NCBI GenBank assembly: GCA_051294375.1 | Contig: CM119271.1 | Location: 1,995,401-2,059,400 of the forward strand | Length of the DNA stretch: 64,000 bases | Reading direction: 5' to 3' | Origin: Paraspadella gotoi | Taxonomy: Eukaryota > Chaetognatha | Shown here: piece after piece, positions 10,694 to 24,274 of the stretch | Numbering within the stretch: position 1 is the first letter of the stretch | Layout: the number at the start of each line of letters is the position of its first letter | Program-made: the position numbers and the translations under genes | The notes under the pieces: model-generated | Databases searched by the model: none | What the model was told of the DNA's origin: nothing | What the model saw: the letters and a program-made list of their open reading frames with translations, nothing else

Positions 10694-11904
10694 TGACGAT
10701 TTCAAGTTTNNNNNNNNNNNNNNNNNNNNNNNNNAAAAAAAGAGAGAGATAATTATTTATTAATAAAATTAATAATACAAATTTTTACACGCAGTAACGT
10801 TTCATGAGTAGGATGTTATTCATTAGAGTATTGATTAAAGTTTAATTAATTAAGTTTCAACCGCCCCCACCGCCTCTCACGCACTTTCCCCTTGCCCTTC
10901 TGCCACCGACGGCGCGACTCTATCGCCCTCCTTGCCAGACGCCGCCTGCACCAGCGGCGCCAAGAGGCTCAAAAGGAAGTAAGAGCATCGAGTGAATCGC
11001 GGAGATAATGTCGAGAGAGGGCGTCGAAGAGGCCATCCAAGGATGAAGGAATAAGAGGAGAGGAGAGGAGGATCTCTGCGGGAGGGAAGGAGAGGGGGAA
11101 GGGAAGAGGGGAGATGGGAGAGAATGAATAATTGAATGAAATTGTAAGAATTGAATGAATGAGTGGAATCAATAATGAAAGAACGAATGGTATGAAAGAA
11201 TGAAAGTTAGATTTAATAAAAGAACTGGAAATTGATTAATTAATAAGCAATAATAAGAAATAATTGTTTGGGTGCGTAGCGATTTCCATGTATTTAAGTT
11301 GATGAAACTGATTTCCAATCAATGATTACCAGTCAACCGATTCGAACAATCAAAATTAATTTTCATCACGCCGTTTCGTTTCCGACGAAGATTCATCAAG
11401 TTTGACAATTGGAGACGAAGTAGAATGCTGGATCCTCAGACTCGATCGCCGTATCGTTCTGGTCGATGGTCATTGGCATTAAAAAAGGGAAAGGCTTTAA
11501 ATAGAACCTTAAGGCTTAAGGCTTAAGGCTAAAGGCTTAAGGCTTAGGCTGAAGGCCTAAGGTATCGCAATAAAATAAGATGCATCAAAGTAGCAAACGC
11601 TATCTATAAAAAAAAGAACCGCCCGTGGTTTGTTTATTAAACTTTGTTTCTCAAACTTTAATTTTTAACAGTAATATATCTTTAACTATCTATCCTTAAA
11701 TCTCCTAATCCTTAACCGTTTAATCGGCTAACCCTAATCCATAACTTTAATCTAAACTCTCAAATCTCCTTTCTTAAAGCAAAACCTAACTATTCTTTAA
11801 ATCAAACTATAAGTATAACCTATTCCATCACAACTAATCTCAGAATTAACCCTGTAACTTTTTTTTAAAATCTAAATATTAATAAACACGATTAGTTCAT
11901 CCAA

Positions 11905-12180
11905 TGTGTTTGCGCGCGAAAGTGACTTACTTAGCCCGTATATTGCATTATTGAATGCTGGCATTGGAATTTTTCGTTTTTTATTCCTTATAGTTTTAGG
12001 ATTCCTGAAGGAAGGCGCTAGCAGTCACTCAGATTTGAGGTATTTTCCTGTCTTAACAAATGAGCAACTGACTATGGGCGAGTTATGAGGCTCCATATTT
12101 AACATAAGTTGAAGATAGACGCGACGGACAGATGTACGCACTGACCAACCGACGCGAACACGACCGACCGAAAAGAGACT
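11905..12180 (+). repeat. Dispersed repeat family 1 inside copy A
   Basis: This copy runs from TGTTTGCGCGCGAAAGTGACTT through GCGCTAGCAGTCACTCAG to a GACC/GACGGACAGA-rich end near 12120-12170. The matching copy in unit B is 23620-23900. It shares block order with the copies at 5590, 40900 and 47635. Confidence 0.65.
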
Positions 12181-14824
12181 AGTTTTGTTTATTTTTCCAA
12201 TTACTTGTTCTTTTGTTTCGTTCGCGACGTCCGAATCCTCCTTGTTCGTTGTCTTCGTCTTGGAAGGATATAAACAATTTTATAGAAAAACAATTATATG
12301 AGAAGAAATATAAACAATAATCCAATGTAGATACTCGTACTAGCTAATTTGGGAAAGACTGATGGATTCATGAAATATATTGCTGGAAAATTCTTGTAAA
12401 CTCGGCTAGCTCGAATTAAAAAAAAACCACAATGATAGATTACAGTTTTTTTTTCGTTGTATCGACATTTAACTGTTTTCCCGGTCTCTCTCTCTCTCTC
12501 TCTCTCTCTCGCTCCTCCGCTCTCTCTCTCTCTCTCTCTTCGATCTCATCTCTCTCTCTTCTCTCTCTCTCTCAAAAAAAATAAACGAACCTGAACTCAG
12601 CTTGCGTCGATTCTCCCCCACAGTTCCATTAAGCTGAATTACATCCAGGTCGGCTGGACCCGACCACAGCTCATCCGGCCCGTCCCTTTGTAGGAGGAAC
12701 GTACGGCTTCAAAAAGTCAATTCGAAGGGATAATTAAAAATTGAAGCTTACTAATTAAAAATTCTCAAATAAATAATAATATTTAATTCTTCCTCAACGT
12801 CGGCGTGGTCTAGGTTCGAGTCCATTCATGAACCGGCGAATTGTAAGGACAAAAGATGAGAAGCAGTTCCAGTGCCAAACATGCTGAATATGCGAAAAAA
12901 AACATGGCGATTGGAGAAGCATGGAAAACCCTCATTTCGGGGGTTTTAAAAGCTTAAAGAAAAATGACAGTCTTCTTTCTTAGGAGAAGAAAACAGTGAA
13001 GTGAAATTATTTTATTCATATGCATTAATTACTAGCAATGAGCCGAATTAACTTACATTCACGCATCGAGATATTTCACAGACCTCAAATTTGTGCAAAC
13101 GTCGATTTTCATTCATGAAAACAAAAGGAAAAAAAAGCAAAGATTCGTATTTCTCTAGAAGTCCCGCCATAGAAGTCGCCACTCTCGCATATTCTTTTGT
13201 CAGGGAGAAAATGAGAATTTAGCGAAAATCCGTTTGAGCGATTTAACGTAATAGGTAAATATTTAAATGTTTTATTTTAAGCTGAATAAATTAAACGATA
13301 TTCGTACTGAATCATATAATTTTGGGATGTATTTCGATGCTGGTGCGATTTCGATGCTTGAGGGAGTGGAACCGTTTTATAGTTTATAACAATTTAAAAA
13401 TTTAATTATAAGGAAGTCAGGTAACTCTGGCAATGAAATATAACTAGACATGAGAAAGTCTTTATTGAATGCATGTGGGCCTGCTCATGTTGTTAGTCTT
13501 CCCACAGCCTGTCCAGTGTCGCAAAGTCAGCGGGCAACGAAGGTTTTATTTATTAACTGTATGGATAATAAAAAGGTCAAAATTTATCATATATGACTTT
13601 CCTGCATTTCCCTCAGGCGACTTACAGTTTTCTTATATGGTTCGTTTAAAAGCCGATCTCGTTAAATAGGGACGTCGCTGTTTTCCTCGTTCCTATCGCG
13701 ATCTTCGTTTCGAGATACCTCATCCCAGAGTTTTAACATCTTTTCTGTCCTCGTCCTTTTCTTTTCCGCTCATCCTACAATTTCTACGTTTAAAACGAAA
13801 ATCTTGACTAGTTTTTTTTTTTTAAGCGGGAATTCCGGTTTTTAACTTTTCTTACTTCGACTCCGTCGTCCACAACTAATGTTGTAGGTTTAAATTTTAC
13901 AGTTTAATCTTAAATTCAATAATAATTTCGATCAAAGTTAAGTAATTAAGAAAGCAGAACGGGTTTGCAAGAAAAATATCAGAGTATATTGCTTCCAACC
14001 CCAAACACGGCTTAGCTTTTTCCCGCTGCCTAATCAATCGTCGTAATTTTTAGCCAGAATGAAATTATATGTTTAATAACATTTTGTAGAAGAAGTTTAT
14101 TGAGTAATTCTCAGTTGTTTGGACAACTTTTTAATTCAATTTAACATTAATGTTAGAAATTCTACGTTTTAAATTTCATTTTTTTCGATGAGCGGAAAGG
14201 AAAAACTAATCGGTAATCACTGAATCCCTGGAAAGCAAATGAGACTTGAAAGTTTCAAAAATTTGAAATTCGCGAATTGTGCGGGAAAAATGACAAATGA
14301 TTTTTTGCAAAACTACAAGGTGTTTTTGAAAGGGAAGATATTACGACTTTTATTTCGCCTAAAAGAAATTGGGCGTTCGACGCTTTGTAAGTATTTATTT
14401 TTTTCCCGTTTTTTTACAACTGTTATACAATTTTTTTTTTAAAAAAAATGCTTTACTTTAAGCTTTTGAATTAGGGCTTTTTCCGGGTTTACATCCCGGT
14501 GGCTGCTCTTTGTAGCTAACGGCAGCAGGCAGGAAAAATTGCCTAAATTATTTCATTCCTGGATCCTGGTGCCTGAATATTGCACTAAGGATGTAGATGA
14601 TAATTAAGTTTGAAAATGCAACAGATTGTAATAAAAAGAACATATAAATTGGTCATACAAATCTTGACCAGCATCGGGAATGATCAAAGACAAAGTGGGT
14701 TATAAGATTCAATATATTGGATCGGACAACAAGATTAGCAATTACAGTGAATAAAAAAAAAAAATTATGAGAAAATAAATGAAGCAATTTTGTCTCTCTC
14801 TCTCTCTCATCTCTGCTCTCTCTG

Positions 14825-14860
<36 letters not shown>

Positions 14861-14879
14861 ATCTCTCCTCTCTCTCGTG

Positions 14880-15221
14880 GAACATCAATCTTCAGCATCG
14901 TCATCGTTCATACGTCTTCCACTCACACAAAACGACGCCCGTCTCAAGTGCGGCGACAAAGTCATCGACGCCGCCAACGATATTGTCGACGCCGCTTCAT
15001 CACAAGGGCGTTTGATGCTTCGCATCGCGGCGACGCCGGACGCACGTCATCCTGCGGCGGCCCACATCTCCGCCGAAACGACCGACAACTTTCTCGACAA
15101 CGTTTTTCGGGGCAAACTCTTGCAAGAGGGGCGACGGAGCTACGGGTCGACGGCGGCGACGGAGTAGACGGGGTCGAAATAGACGAGAAATCCTGGCGAC
15201 GCATGCCGTGACCATTTTTGA
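14880..15221 (+). pseudogene. Copy A of the terminal exon found intact-like at 38025-38358
   Basis: The segment follows a CT tract and encodes CGDKVIDAANDIVDAASSQG, then in shifted frames AEISAETTD-like residues, and ends ..CRDHF-like near the TGA at 15219-15221. Small indels break the frame compared with copy C. If the copy is an assembly product, these breaks are read errors and not biology. Confidence 0.55.
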
Positions 15222-15643
15222 GCGTTTGAAAATCATCATCATATAGACAAGGCCGCTGTTCTGAGTGGGTTACTTCGTAGAGACGCCCTAAGTAGAAATT
15301 GGGTTAAGGAAGGAAAAGAAATATAACCATCTTGGAAAATGAATATGTCGGTTTTGCCCAACTGTTGACCCCTTTTATTAATCAAAAATCAACAATGATA
15401 ACGTCTGAAAAATTGGCCTTTTTAATGATTGGTGTTGTTCGGCGACGTATTTCATTTTCCATTAATGGTATTGTTGACTATAGTGTATATTGTATATATA
15501 GAGCGTAGTAAAAAAAGTCATAAAATTTCAATCTCTTCATTGCCATAACTCTTGATTCTAAAATCATAGATATATGGATGATCTGTTTTTTTTTTTTGGT
15601 TTGGATGAGCAGGGCAACTTTTCCGGTTTGCCGCAAAATGCTT

Positions 15644-18508
15644 CTAAAAGTAGGACAGGGAGAAAAAGTCAATCATAAAAAATTGGTTATTAAACTTGTT
15701 TGAAATATACCTGTTTCAAAAATTTTTATAGGAGCTTTAAAAATCAACATATCCGAATTCAGTGCCAAATGATAAGTATCATTCTTTGCTGAAATGGATT
15801 AGCTATGACCAGTTGACTTCAGTGTTTCATGAAAATCGTTTTATGCCTAAAGTTAGCACATGTCTGGTCCAGTAAAGAGCTTCCCCGAGAGTAAACTTGC
15901 AACATCTTCAAATTTTTTGTTTAATTCTGAATTTGGCTTCGCATTCTTGGCAATTCCACTTCTTTCGGCCCTTGTAATGACTAGTGAGACATTTTAAAAA
16001 AGTAAGGCATTGATGTAATCTTTACAGTATATAAACGCGACTCATTCTTAAAGCTTTGAAAAAACTCTTCCATGACCTCTAAAATGACAACTGGAAAGGA
16101 ATTCGCAAGTAACCGTCTAATTGAAATGAGATCACATAGAAGCTGGCCCAGCCGCCAATCATGCATCTTCTGTGCTGTTAATGAGCCAAGTACTTCAAAA
16201 CGATAGACAACACGCTTCTTCTCTTCCCCTCTTTTGAGAACCTTTGCAAAATCGTCACAAGTGCATCTAAAAATTGGAGATTTGCGGCTCCCTCTCAATT
16301 TTTCCGGTTGGTCGGAGTATTAAGGTTGATGAGTTTTGCGAGAGGTTTTCAATCCCAAAAATTAATTCACGTAAGTTTCTATGGTAAAATTTGTACGACT
16401 GTTTTCGATTCAACACCCGTTCGTCTCGAATCTGCTCGAAAACGCGTGAGCGTCAAAGTAGATTTAACTTCTTTGCTTTTTGTCATATCGAACCGAGGGC
16501 CTTTTCCTAATTCTTTTTTTCTAAATCCTGAAACCATTAATGAAAAATCCATGCAACTAAAAACCCTGCTTTGCCCAGAGCATATATGATACGCTGGTGT
16601 TTAGACAATAAGTTGTCAACGGACAGTTCCTGAATATCTTTCATGTTGGAATAAAGGATTTTCTTTTTTGGGTTTGAATCGTTTGTTTGCCAATATTTTT
16701 TAAATTTAGGCTCTTAATTTCTTCCTGTTTTTAAGGCCATTGCAACAAAGGCTAAGAGAATGTCAAAAATGCTTGTTTATGGTTTTTGCTTAAGACTTCA
16801 TCGTCAAAAAGCCCGCAAGTATCCATTGCGTACAGAGGAAATTACCATAGCTCGATCTGAAATGACTTGCTTTCTCGGATTTGTAAGTATCACCAATTTT
16901 TTTTTCCTCGGCATTTTTTGAAAAATGGATATTTTGTTACTAAATGCCCATCAATTTTTCTCAGTCAAGTCCCAATTTATCACAAATTTCGATGATTTTT
17001 TCGCTTTGGAACTGAACAATGTTCTTACCCTCAGTCCTGGTCAAAAATACAAAGGAACTCTTGAAGTAAACTGCCAAAAATTTTTCTGTATGAAACTCTT
17101 TCGAAGAACAGCTCAATTGTTTTCATCCAAAACTGTCGATTATCCACAAATTTCATTCTTGTTTGGACGCAAATATCTCCCTCAGTGCATCGAGATCGTT
17201 TCGAAAAGCACATTTTATCCCTGGATACTGCGGAGCATATTGTCAAACAAATCTTCCTTGAAGGCAAAATTTCTTTTAAGTCGATTCTAATGACGGCAAA
17301 AGATCTTTGAACATTCTCCCATTGGCCATTGCATCATCAACTTCTTGAGAGTAGTTTATTAAACCGCGTCCCCTCCTGCCGTGATTAACATTCTTTTGTT
17401 TTCTTTTTTTAAACCCGAATTCTACAATTTGGATCCAAACTATGCAAAGTCAGTAATTGCGGATTGGCTCATTGTCATCAGATTCATTTTCTGAAATACA
17501 ATTCGTAATTCGGGAACGTTCTTCTTCGTCGCTTTGTGTCTTGCGTTTTCCTCAGTTAGCTCCTGAGAACGCGGAATCCGTAGGGTTTCTTTTCCCCTTG
17601 GTTTCAAACTGTTCATCGGTTCAGGGATGATAGTTTCAACAGATAATTCCCTGCAGAAGGAGCAAGTAACCTTCATTTTCTGCAGCCGACGGCCGTCCGT
17701 CGCATTGCTTTCTTCATCGCGAATTCTGAACAAAGGATAAATGGAGACATCTCGGAGATTTAAACACTCTGTTACTTCCTGGGACGGTGAAGGTTTGCGA
17801 GTGTTGATTCACGTATTCCTTTCATCTCATCTCGGAACTTTGAGCAAAGAAGGTCAGATTTGTTCAAATCTCATTTTTTGCAATTTGACAAATCCTCGGT
17901 CTTCAGTTTCAAAAAAAGATGCTTTACCATTTGCGCCGCGAGCTCTGGATGTTTGGAGAACAAAGCTTCAAACAATTTTCAAGAGAGTAAAGACAGTTGT
18001 CTTCCGAATTCTTCCACCGTTCGCCTCCGTTTTGGTTGTGTGGGAAGACTTTGTTCCGATAATTCCCTTAATCTCGTAACGGCCGACCTGTCGCGGCAAG
18101 GAATTTTTTTGGTCCAAAGTGTTCAAGGTAGGTAATGTCCAATCGTCTTTAAAAAAGCCAGGAATTGCTATTGCCGCTCGTACGATTCCTGAGTCTGTTT
18201 CGCCGTAGTAATTTGTAACTCCGTCACAAATGGCTATATTTTCTAACTGCCCACTGCTCTCACAGTTTGCCGTCGTTCCACTGTTTCTCTAAACTTATCC
18301 TCCTAATTTGACTTGGAAGTAATCTTTGAGACAACTCCTGACAGCAGTTGAGCGCCGTGGTTTATTCGCATCCTGCGCTGTTTCGGTTCAGTGTAGAAAT
18401 TGAGCGCGTCGATGCATTCTGACACAATCCGATGGGTTGAGAAAATAGAAGATGCTGCATCATGTGCAGCAGGTGGAGCTTATTTGGAATTGCACCCAGA
18501 AATGCAAT
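15644..18508 (-). pseudogene. HEPN-NACHT gene, copy A, frame broken by many 1-nt indels
   Basis: The whole of exon 1 of the intact gene at 34855-37561 is present in order on the minus strand, followed by the short intron and the second exon (down to about 15490). Residual frames include a stretch with ELSVETIIPEPMNS (17440-17733) and one with DWRLGQLLCDLI (15981-16298). The start codon region reads ACATTGCAT where copy C has ACAATGCAT. Breaks are scattered single-base events, mostly in or beside short homopolymers. No large deletion or premature-stop pattern typical of old decay is seen. It may be a sequencing artefact of the same locus as copy C. Confidence 0.75.
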
Positions 18509-19852
18509 GTTTTATGTTTTTAGTGAAATCACCAAATTTTTGCTTATAATGCAGATAATGCCAAAAAAAAAAAAAAACTTTAAAAGAATAACAAATTAAT
18601 ATTTTGATGATTTTAGAGAGGAAAAACAAGTTAACATTGTCTTTATTTTGAATGTTTAATTTTAAAATCAATTGAAGAATAATTTTTTATTTCATATAAT
18701 TGTTATAAACTTCTTGACGCATGAAATTTATTACGACTATCTAATATTTCAAAATTTCCATTTTTTTACTTTAACAAAACTCTATAAACTGCCGAACGCC
18801 CCTGGTTAAGTTAAGATTTAATGAAGAGGCACGATACAATTTGTTAACCAGACCGATATTTCTATTCACAAAGCGGACATTCCGAATTTAATTGTTGTTC
18901 AGGATTCATATTAGGCTTTTTAATTCAAAATGTACAAGGGTCGATTCAGTAGCAGAAAACAAAGAGAATATACTGACAGGACACTTTCTGAGTCTGAAAA
19001 AAAAATTGAAAAAAAGAGCGAGATAGACGAGAAAAAAATATTTCAATAAAACAACATTCAAATTGTTTTCATGTCGTAAAAAATGGAAAAAGCCTCGATG
19101 AAATCGAAAATTTAAAGGATAAATAATACAAAAGAACGTATAAACATTCTACGAATGTTTAAAAATATAAAAACATAGTTGTTAAGTCATGATAACCAAA
19201 AAAGTCTACGAAGCTTAGCGAATGCAACGCAGGGCCAATTTTTAAAAACTTCTCGTTGGTGATCGTCATTCCGAGTCAGTGCGAAGAAAATGAGTCAGAT
19301 TCCAATTCTCTTTTCATTTATTTTTAGGAAAAAAAAATCGCAGCACCATTACAATTCGTATAATTTTTAAAGCCCATTTAAATAATATTTATTTTAAATT
19401 AATATGGATATGAACGAGGAATTTTTTAGTGTGTCAAAACAATGAAGCAATTTTAATTTTAAAAGATTTGTATTAAAGTTAAAGGACATTCTTGGCGAAA
19501 TTAGAAAGGTAATTAAATAAATTTTAGGTTTCAAATTCAAATTTTACAATTTGAGACAACAATTTTATTTTTAACATCCTTACGAATTGAAAATGTTGCT
19601 GCAATAGTTAATTGAGTTAGACGCAGTTATTAAATGACAAATTTTATGCATTAGGCGTCCATTTCTAGTACAAAAACGAGGTTATCTATCGAGAATCATA
19701 GGCGAACTTAATTGTAATCACAGATCGAAAAGCATTATGACATAATAGAATAAAAACAAATGAGCATCGTAAGTCCAGTGCGGTAAATAAAGTAAATTAA
19801 ATAATTAATTATTAAAGAAAAAAACCGTGGAATTGTATTTAAGTATGCCGTT

Positions 19853-19931
<79 letters not shown>

Positions 19932-20439
19932 TGTTTATTAATAAGCTCATAATTGAGGGATCTATATATGCATCATTGTGATATCCTTTTTAACGGTTTC
20001 AATGAAATTGGTAAAACCAATATTAACAATTATCCTATTCATTTAATAAATAAGGCTATCTTGCCCTGACTTTGGACAGGCTTAAGTGCGTTTAAGGCCT
20101 CCATCACTCTTACAAGATAATGACATAGCAAGTCCCTACAAGCTTTCAACAATTTCAATGACTCTCTCACAGTCTCTCGTTTATTTTACTTCCCAGCAGT
20201 ACCTGAAAATTAATACATTTCGTAACTATAGTTATAGCACTTATACTTATAGATACTATAGGCTACTATACGTATAGACTATAATTACTTTATTATATCT
20301 CTTATTCTATGACCCGTAACACTGAAGTAACATATCCAAACTACCACAACACGGACAAAGTCTTAGTTCAATAATCATTTGTTTCGAATTATTTTCGAAC
20401 CCCTTCTTCTTCGTCGTCATGGTCGTCGTCGTCGTCGTC

Positions 20440-21380
20440 GCTCGTCGTCTTCGTCCAATGTAACGTCTAAGATCTTTAGTCTTTTATTCTTTACGTTTTT
20501 CTTCTCCTGATTCGATATTCGTTGATTTTTAGGAGCCAAGGAGTCATTCCACCGAAAACAATGTGCAATCGTCTCTCTTCTCCTTCTCTCTCTCTCTCTC
20601 TTTCCCTCTCTCTCTCTCTTGCTGAATCGCGCGTGCGGAATATCATTTTTGGTTGTTGGTTCGTCGTTGTTTTCGTTTTCGCCGGTTTAACAAATGCGAA
20701 GGCGTTTTTTTTGTAATATTTTTTACCTTTTACTGTTTTAGCCTAATCCTTGGCTAAGAAATAATACTAAATAAAAACTCGCATCCAATGACACAAGAAA
20801 CAAAAAACACCAACGACGCGAAAGAACTCGGTCATTTCGGTCAAAACTAGAGCTCTGATTGGTCTTATCGAACCTTTAAAATGACGCTTCTCATTGGCCG
20901 AAAGGAAAGAATAAAATAAGAACTTTTTCTTTTACAATCGGATTTTTTGCTCTGTCACAAAAAAAAGAGAGACATAAAAGAAATTAAATTTTATTTTTTC
21001 TAATCGACTTTTTAAAGTCCTCTGGCGATAACTGATTACTCAATAATTCCTAGAGCTTCTTGCGTCATTTACAAATCGATAATTATAATTTTATAATTTA
21101 AATTAAGTAATTTGTATAGCAGCGCAAAAAATATTTATAATGCGTGTATGGATCCAGCGTATTTGTGAGTACTCTTTCCCTCGGTCTTTGTTGATAAGAA
21201 TGATAATTGAATGAAACTCATCCCAAATTTTTCGTTTATTTAATTTTTTGTCCTTGTGAAATTTTCTATCTGAAATTTGTTTCCCTCTTTTTTTATACCG
21301 GCGTAAACCTCTAAAATCTATTTATTGTGGTTTGCGCGCTCTCGCTGGGACGTCCTCTGACTTATTTTTAACCGATCGAT

Positions 21381-21424
<44 letters not shown>

Positions 21425-21450
21425 TCTCTCTCGATCTCTCGTCTCTTCTG

Positions 21451-21482
<32 letters not shown>

Positions 21483-22254
21483 CCTTCAACCGAAGGATTA
21501 CTGTTTCTTTATTTTAGCGACATCCCAACATAAATTAAAAACTTGGAATGAGGTTAAATAAGTCAGAGACGTCCCAGCGAGAGCGCGCAAAACACAATAA
21601 ATGATTTAGAGGTTACGCGGTATAAAAAAAGAGGGAAACAAATTTCAGATAGAAAATTTCACAAAGGAAAAAAATTTAAATAAACGAAAAATTTGGGATG
21701 AGTTTCATTAATTATCATCTATCAACAAAGACGAGGGAAAGAGTACTCACAAATACGCTGGATCATACACGCATTTATAAATATTTTTTCCTGTTAAAAT
21801 TACTTAATTTAAATTATAAATTATATTATCGATTTGTAAAATGACGCAAAAGCTCTAGGAATTATTGAGTATCAGTTATCGCCAGAGTGACTTAAAAAGT
21901 CGATTAGAAAAATAAAATTATTCTTTTATTCTCTCTTTTTTGTGAAGAGCAAAATCCGATTGTAAAAGAAAAAAGTTTTATTTTATTTTTCTTTCGGCCA
22001 ATGAGAAGCGTCATTTTAGGTTCGATAGACCAATCAGAGCTCGAGTTTTGCCGAAATGACCGAGTTCTTTCGTCGTCGTTGTGTTTTTGTTTTTGTCATT
22101 GGATGCGATTTTTATTTAGTATTATTTCTTACCAGGATTAGGCTAAACAGTAAAAGGTAAAAAATATACCAAAAAAAACGCTTCGCATTTGTTAAACTCG
22201 GCGAAACGAAAAACGACGACAACAACAAAAATGATATTCGCCACGCGCGATTCA

Positions 22255-22290
<36 letters not shown>

Positions 22291-22394
22291 GATTGCACAT
22301 TGTTTTCGTTGGATGATCCTTGGCTCCTAAAAATCACGAATATCGATCCAGGAGAAGAAAAACCGTAAAGAATAAAGACTAAAGATTACTATTA

Positions 22395-22429
<35 letters not shown>
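20440..22429. repeat. ~2-kb palindrome between copies A and B, centre near 21430
   Basis: The left arm (about 20440-21375) and right arm (about 21495-22429) are inverted copies: AGAGTACTCACAAATACGCTGG at right matches the reverse of the left-arm text near 21155. GTGCAATCGTCTCTC near 20562 has its partner near 22290. The centre is a 100-bp CT tract. Arms differ by scattered indels. This is the pattern of a read that turned back on itself or of a true inverted duplication. Confidence 0.85.
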
Positions 22430-24223
22430 NNNNNNNNNNNNNNNNNNNNNNNNNAAAAAAAGAGAGAGATAATTATTTATTAATAGAAATTAATAAATAC
22501 AAATTTTTACACGCAGTAACGTTTCATGAGTAGGATGTTATTCATTAGAGTATTGATTAAAGTTTAATTAAATTAATTTCACCCCCCCCCGCCTCTCACC
22601 ACTTTCCCCTTGCCCTTCTCCACCGACGGCGCGACTCTATCGCCTCCTTGCCAGACGCCGCCTGCAACAGCGGCGCCAGAGGAACTCAAAAGGAAGTAGA
22701 GCATCGAGTGATCGCGGAGATATGCGAGAGAGGGCGTCGAACGAGGCCCATCCAAGGATGAGGAATAAGAGGAGAGGAGAGGAGGATCCTGCGGGAGGGA
22801 AGGAGAGGGGAAGAGGAAGAGGGCGAGATGGAGAGAATGAATATGAATGAATTGTGAATTGAATGCAATGAGTGGAATCAATAATGAAAGAACGAATGTA
22901 TGAAAGAATGAAATAGTTAGATTTAAATAAAAGAACTGAAATTATTAATTAATAAGAATAATATAGGAAATAATGTTTGGCGTGCGTAGCCGATTTCCAT
23001 GTATTTAGTTGATGAAACTGATTTCAATCAATGATTTACCAGCAACGATTCGAACCAATCAAAATAATTTTTTCATCACGCCGTTCGTTTCCGACGAGAT
23101 TCATCAAGTTGACAATTGGAGACGAACGTAGAATGCTGATCCTCAGACTCGATCCCGTATCGTTCTGGTCGATGGTCATGGCATTAAAAAAAAGGGAAAG
23201 GCTTAATAGACTTAAGGCTTTAAGGCTAAGGCTAAAGGCTTAAGGCTAAGGGCTGAAGGGCCTAAGGTATCGCACATAAAATAAAGATGCATCAAAGTAC
23301 AAACGCTATCTATAAAAAAAAGACCCCCGTGGTGTTTATTAAACTTTGTTTTCTCAAACTTTAATTTTTAACAGAAATATATCTTTAACTATCTAATCCT
23401 TAAATCTCCTTAATCCTTAACCGTTAATCGCAACCCTAATCCATTAATTTAATCCTAAACTCTCAAATCTCCTTTCTACTTAATATCTAAACCCTAACCA
23501 GCTCTTAAATTCAAAGTCTATAAGTAATTCCATGCGTACAACATAACCTTTCTCCAGAATTAACCCTGTAACTTTTTTTTAAAAATCTAAATATTAATAA
23601 ACACGATTAGTTCATCCAATGTGTGTTGCGCGCGAAGTGACTATACTTAGCCGTATATTGCCATATGAATGCTGCATTGGAATTTTTCGTTTTTTATTCC
23701 TTATAGTTTTAGGATTCCTGAAGGAAGGCGCTAGCAGTCACTCAGATTTTGAGGTTTTTCCTGTCTTAACAAATGACACTGACTATGGGCCGAGTTATGA
23801 GGCCATATTTAAACATTAAGTGACAGATAGACGCGACGGACAGAATGTACGCAACTGACCAACCGACCGGACAGACCGACCGAAAAGAACTAGTTTTGTT
23901 TATTTTTCCAATTACTTGTTCTTTTGTTTCGTTCGCGCGTCCGAATCCTCTTGTTCGTTGTCTTCGTCTTGGAGGATATAAACCAATTTTATAGAAAAAC
24001 CAATATATGAGAGAAATATAAACAATAATCCAATTAGTACTCGTACTGAGCTAATTTGGAAAGACTGATGGATCATGCAAATATATTGCTGGAAGAATTC
24101 TTGTAAACTCGGCTAGCTCGAATTAAAAAAAACACAATGATAGATACAGTTTTTTTCGTTGCTATCGACATTTAACTGTTTTCCCGGTCTCTCTCTCTCT
24201 CTCTCTCTCTCCTCGCTCTCTCC

Positions 24224-24274
<51 letters not shown>

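Larger units (their letters stand above)
10735..20450 (-). repeat. Copy A of the ~10-kb repeated unit
   Basis: The copy starts directly after a 25-N gap with AAAAAAAGAGAGAGATAATT, exactly as copy B does at 22455, and has the opposite orientation to copy C. Order of content: relic of the exon matching 41949-42137 (about 10880-11075), AAGGCTT array, dispersed repeat (11905-12180), CT tract, relic of the 40394-40505 exon (about 12600-12720), relic of the terminal exon (about 14880-15221) and the frameshifted HEPN-NACHT gene (15644-18508). Differences from B and C are mainly single-base insertions and deletions spread evenly through coding and non-coding sequence. Confidence 0.85.

Noticed and set aside
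12480-12570. CRISPR-like array among the regular CT runs
   Set aside because: The repeats are simple dinucleotide tracts without unique spacers, in eukaryotic DNA.
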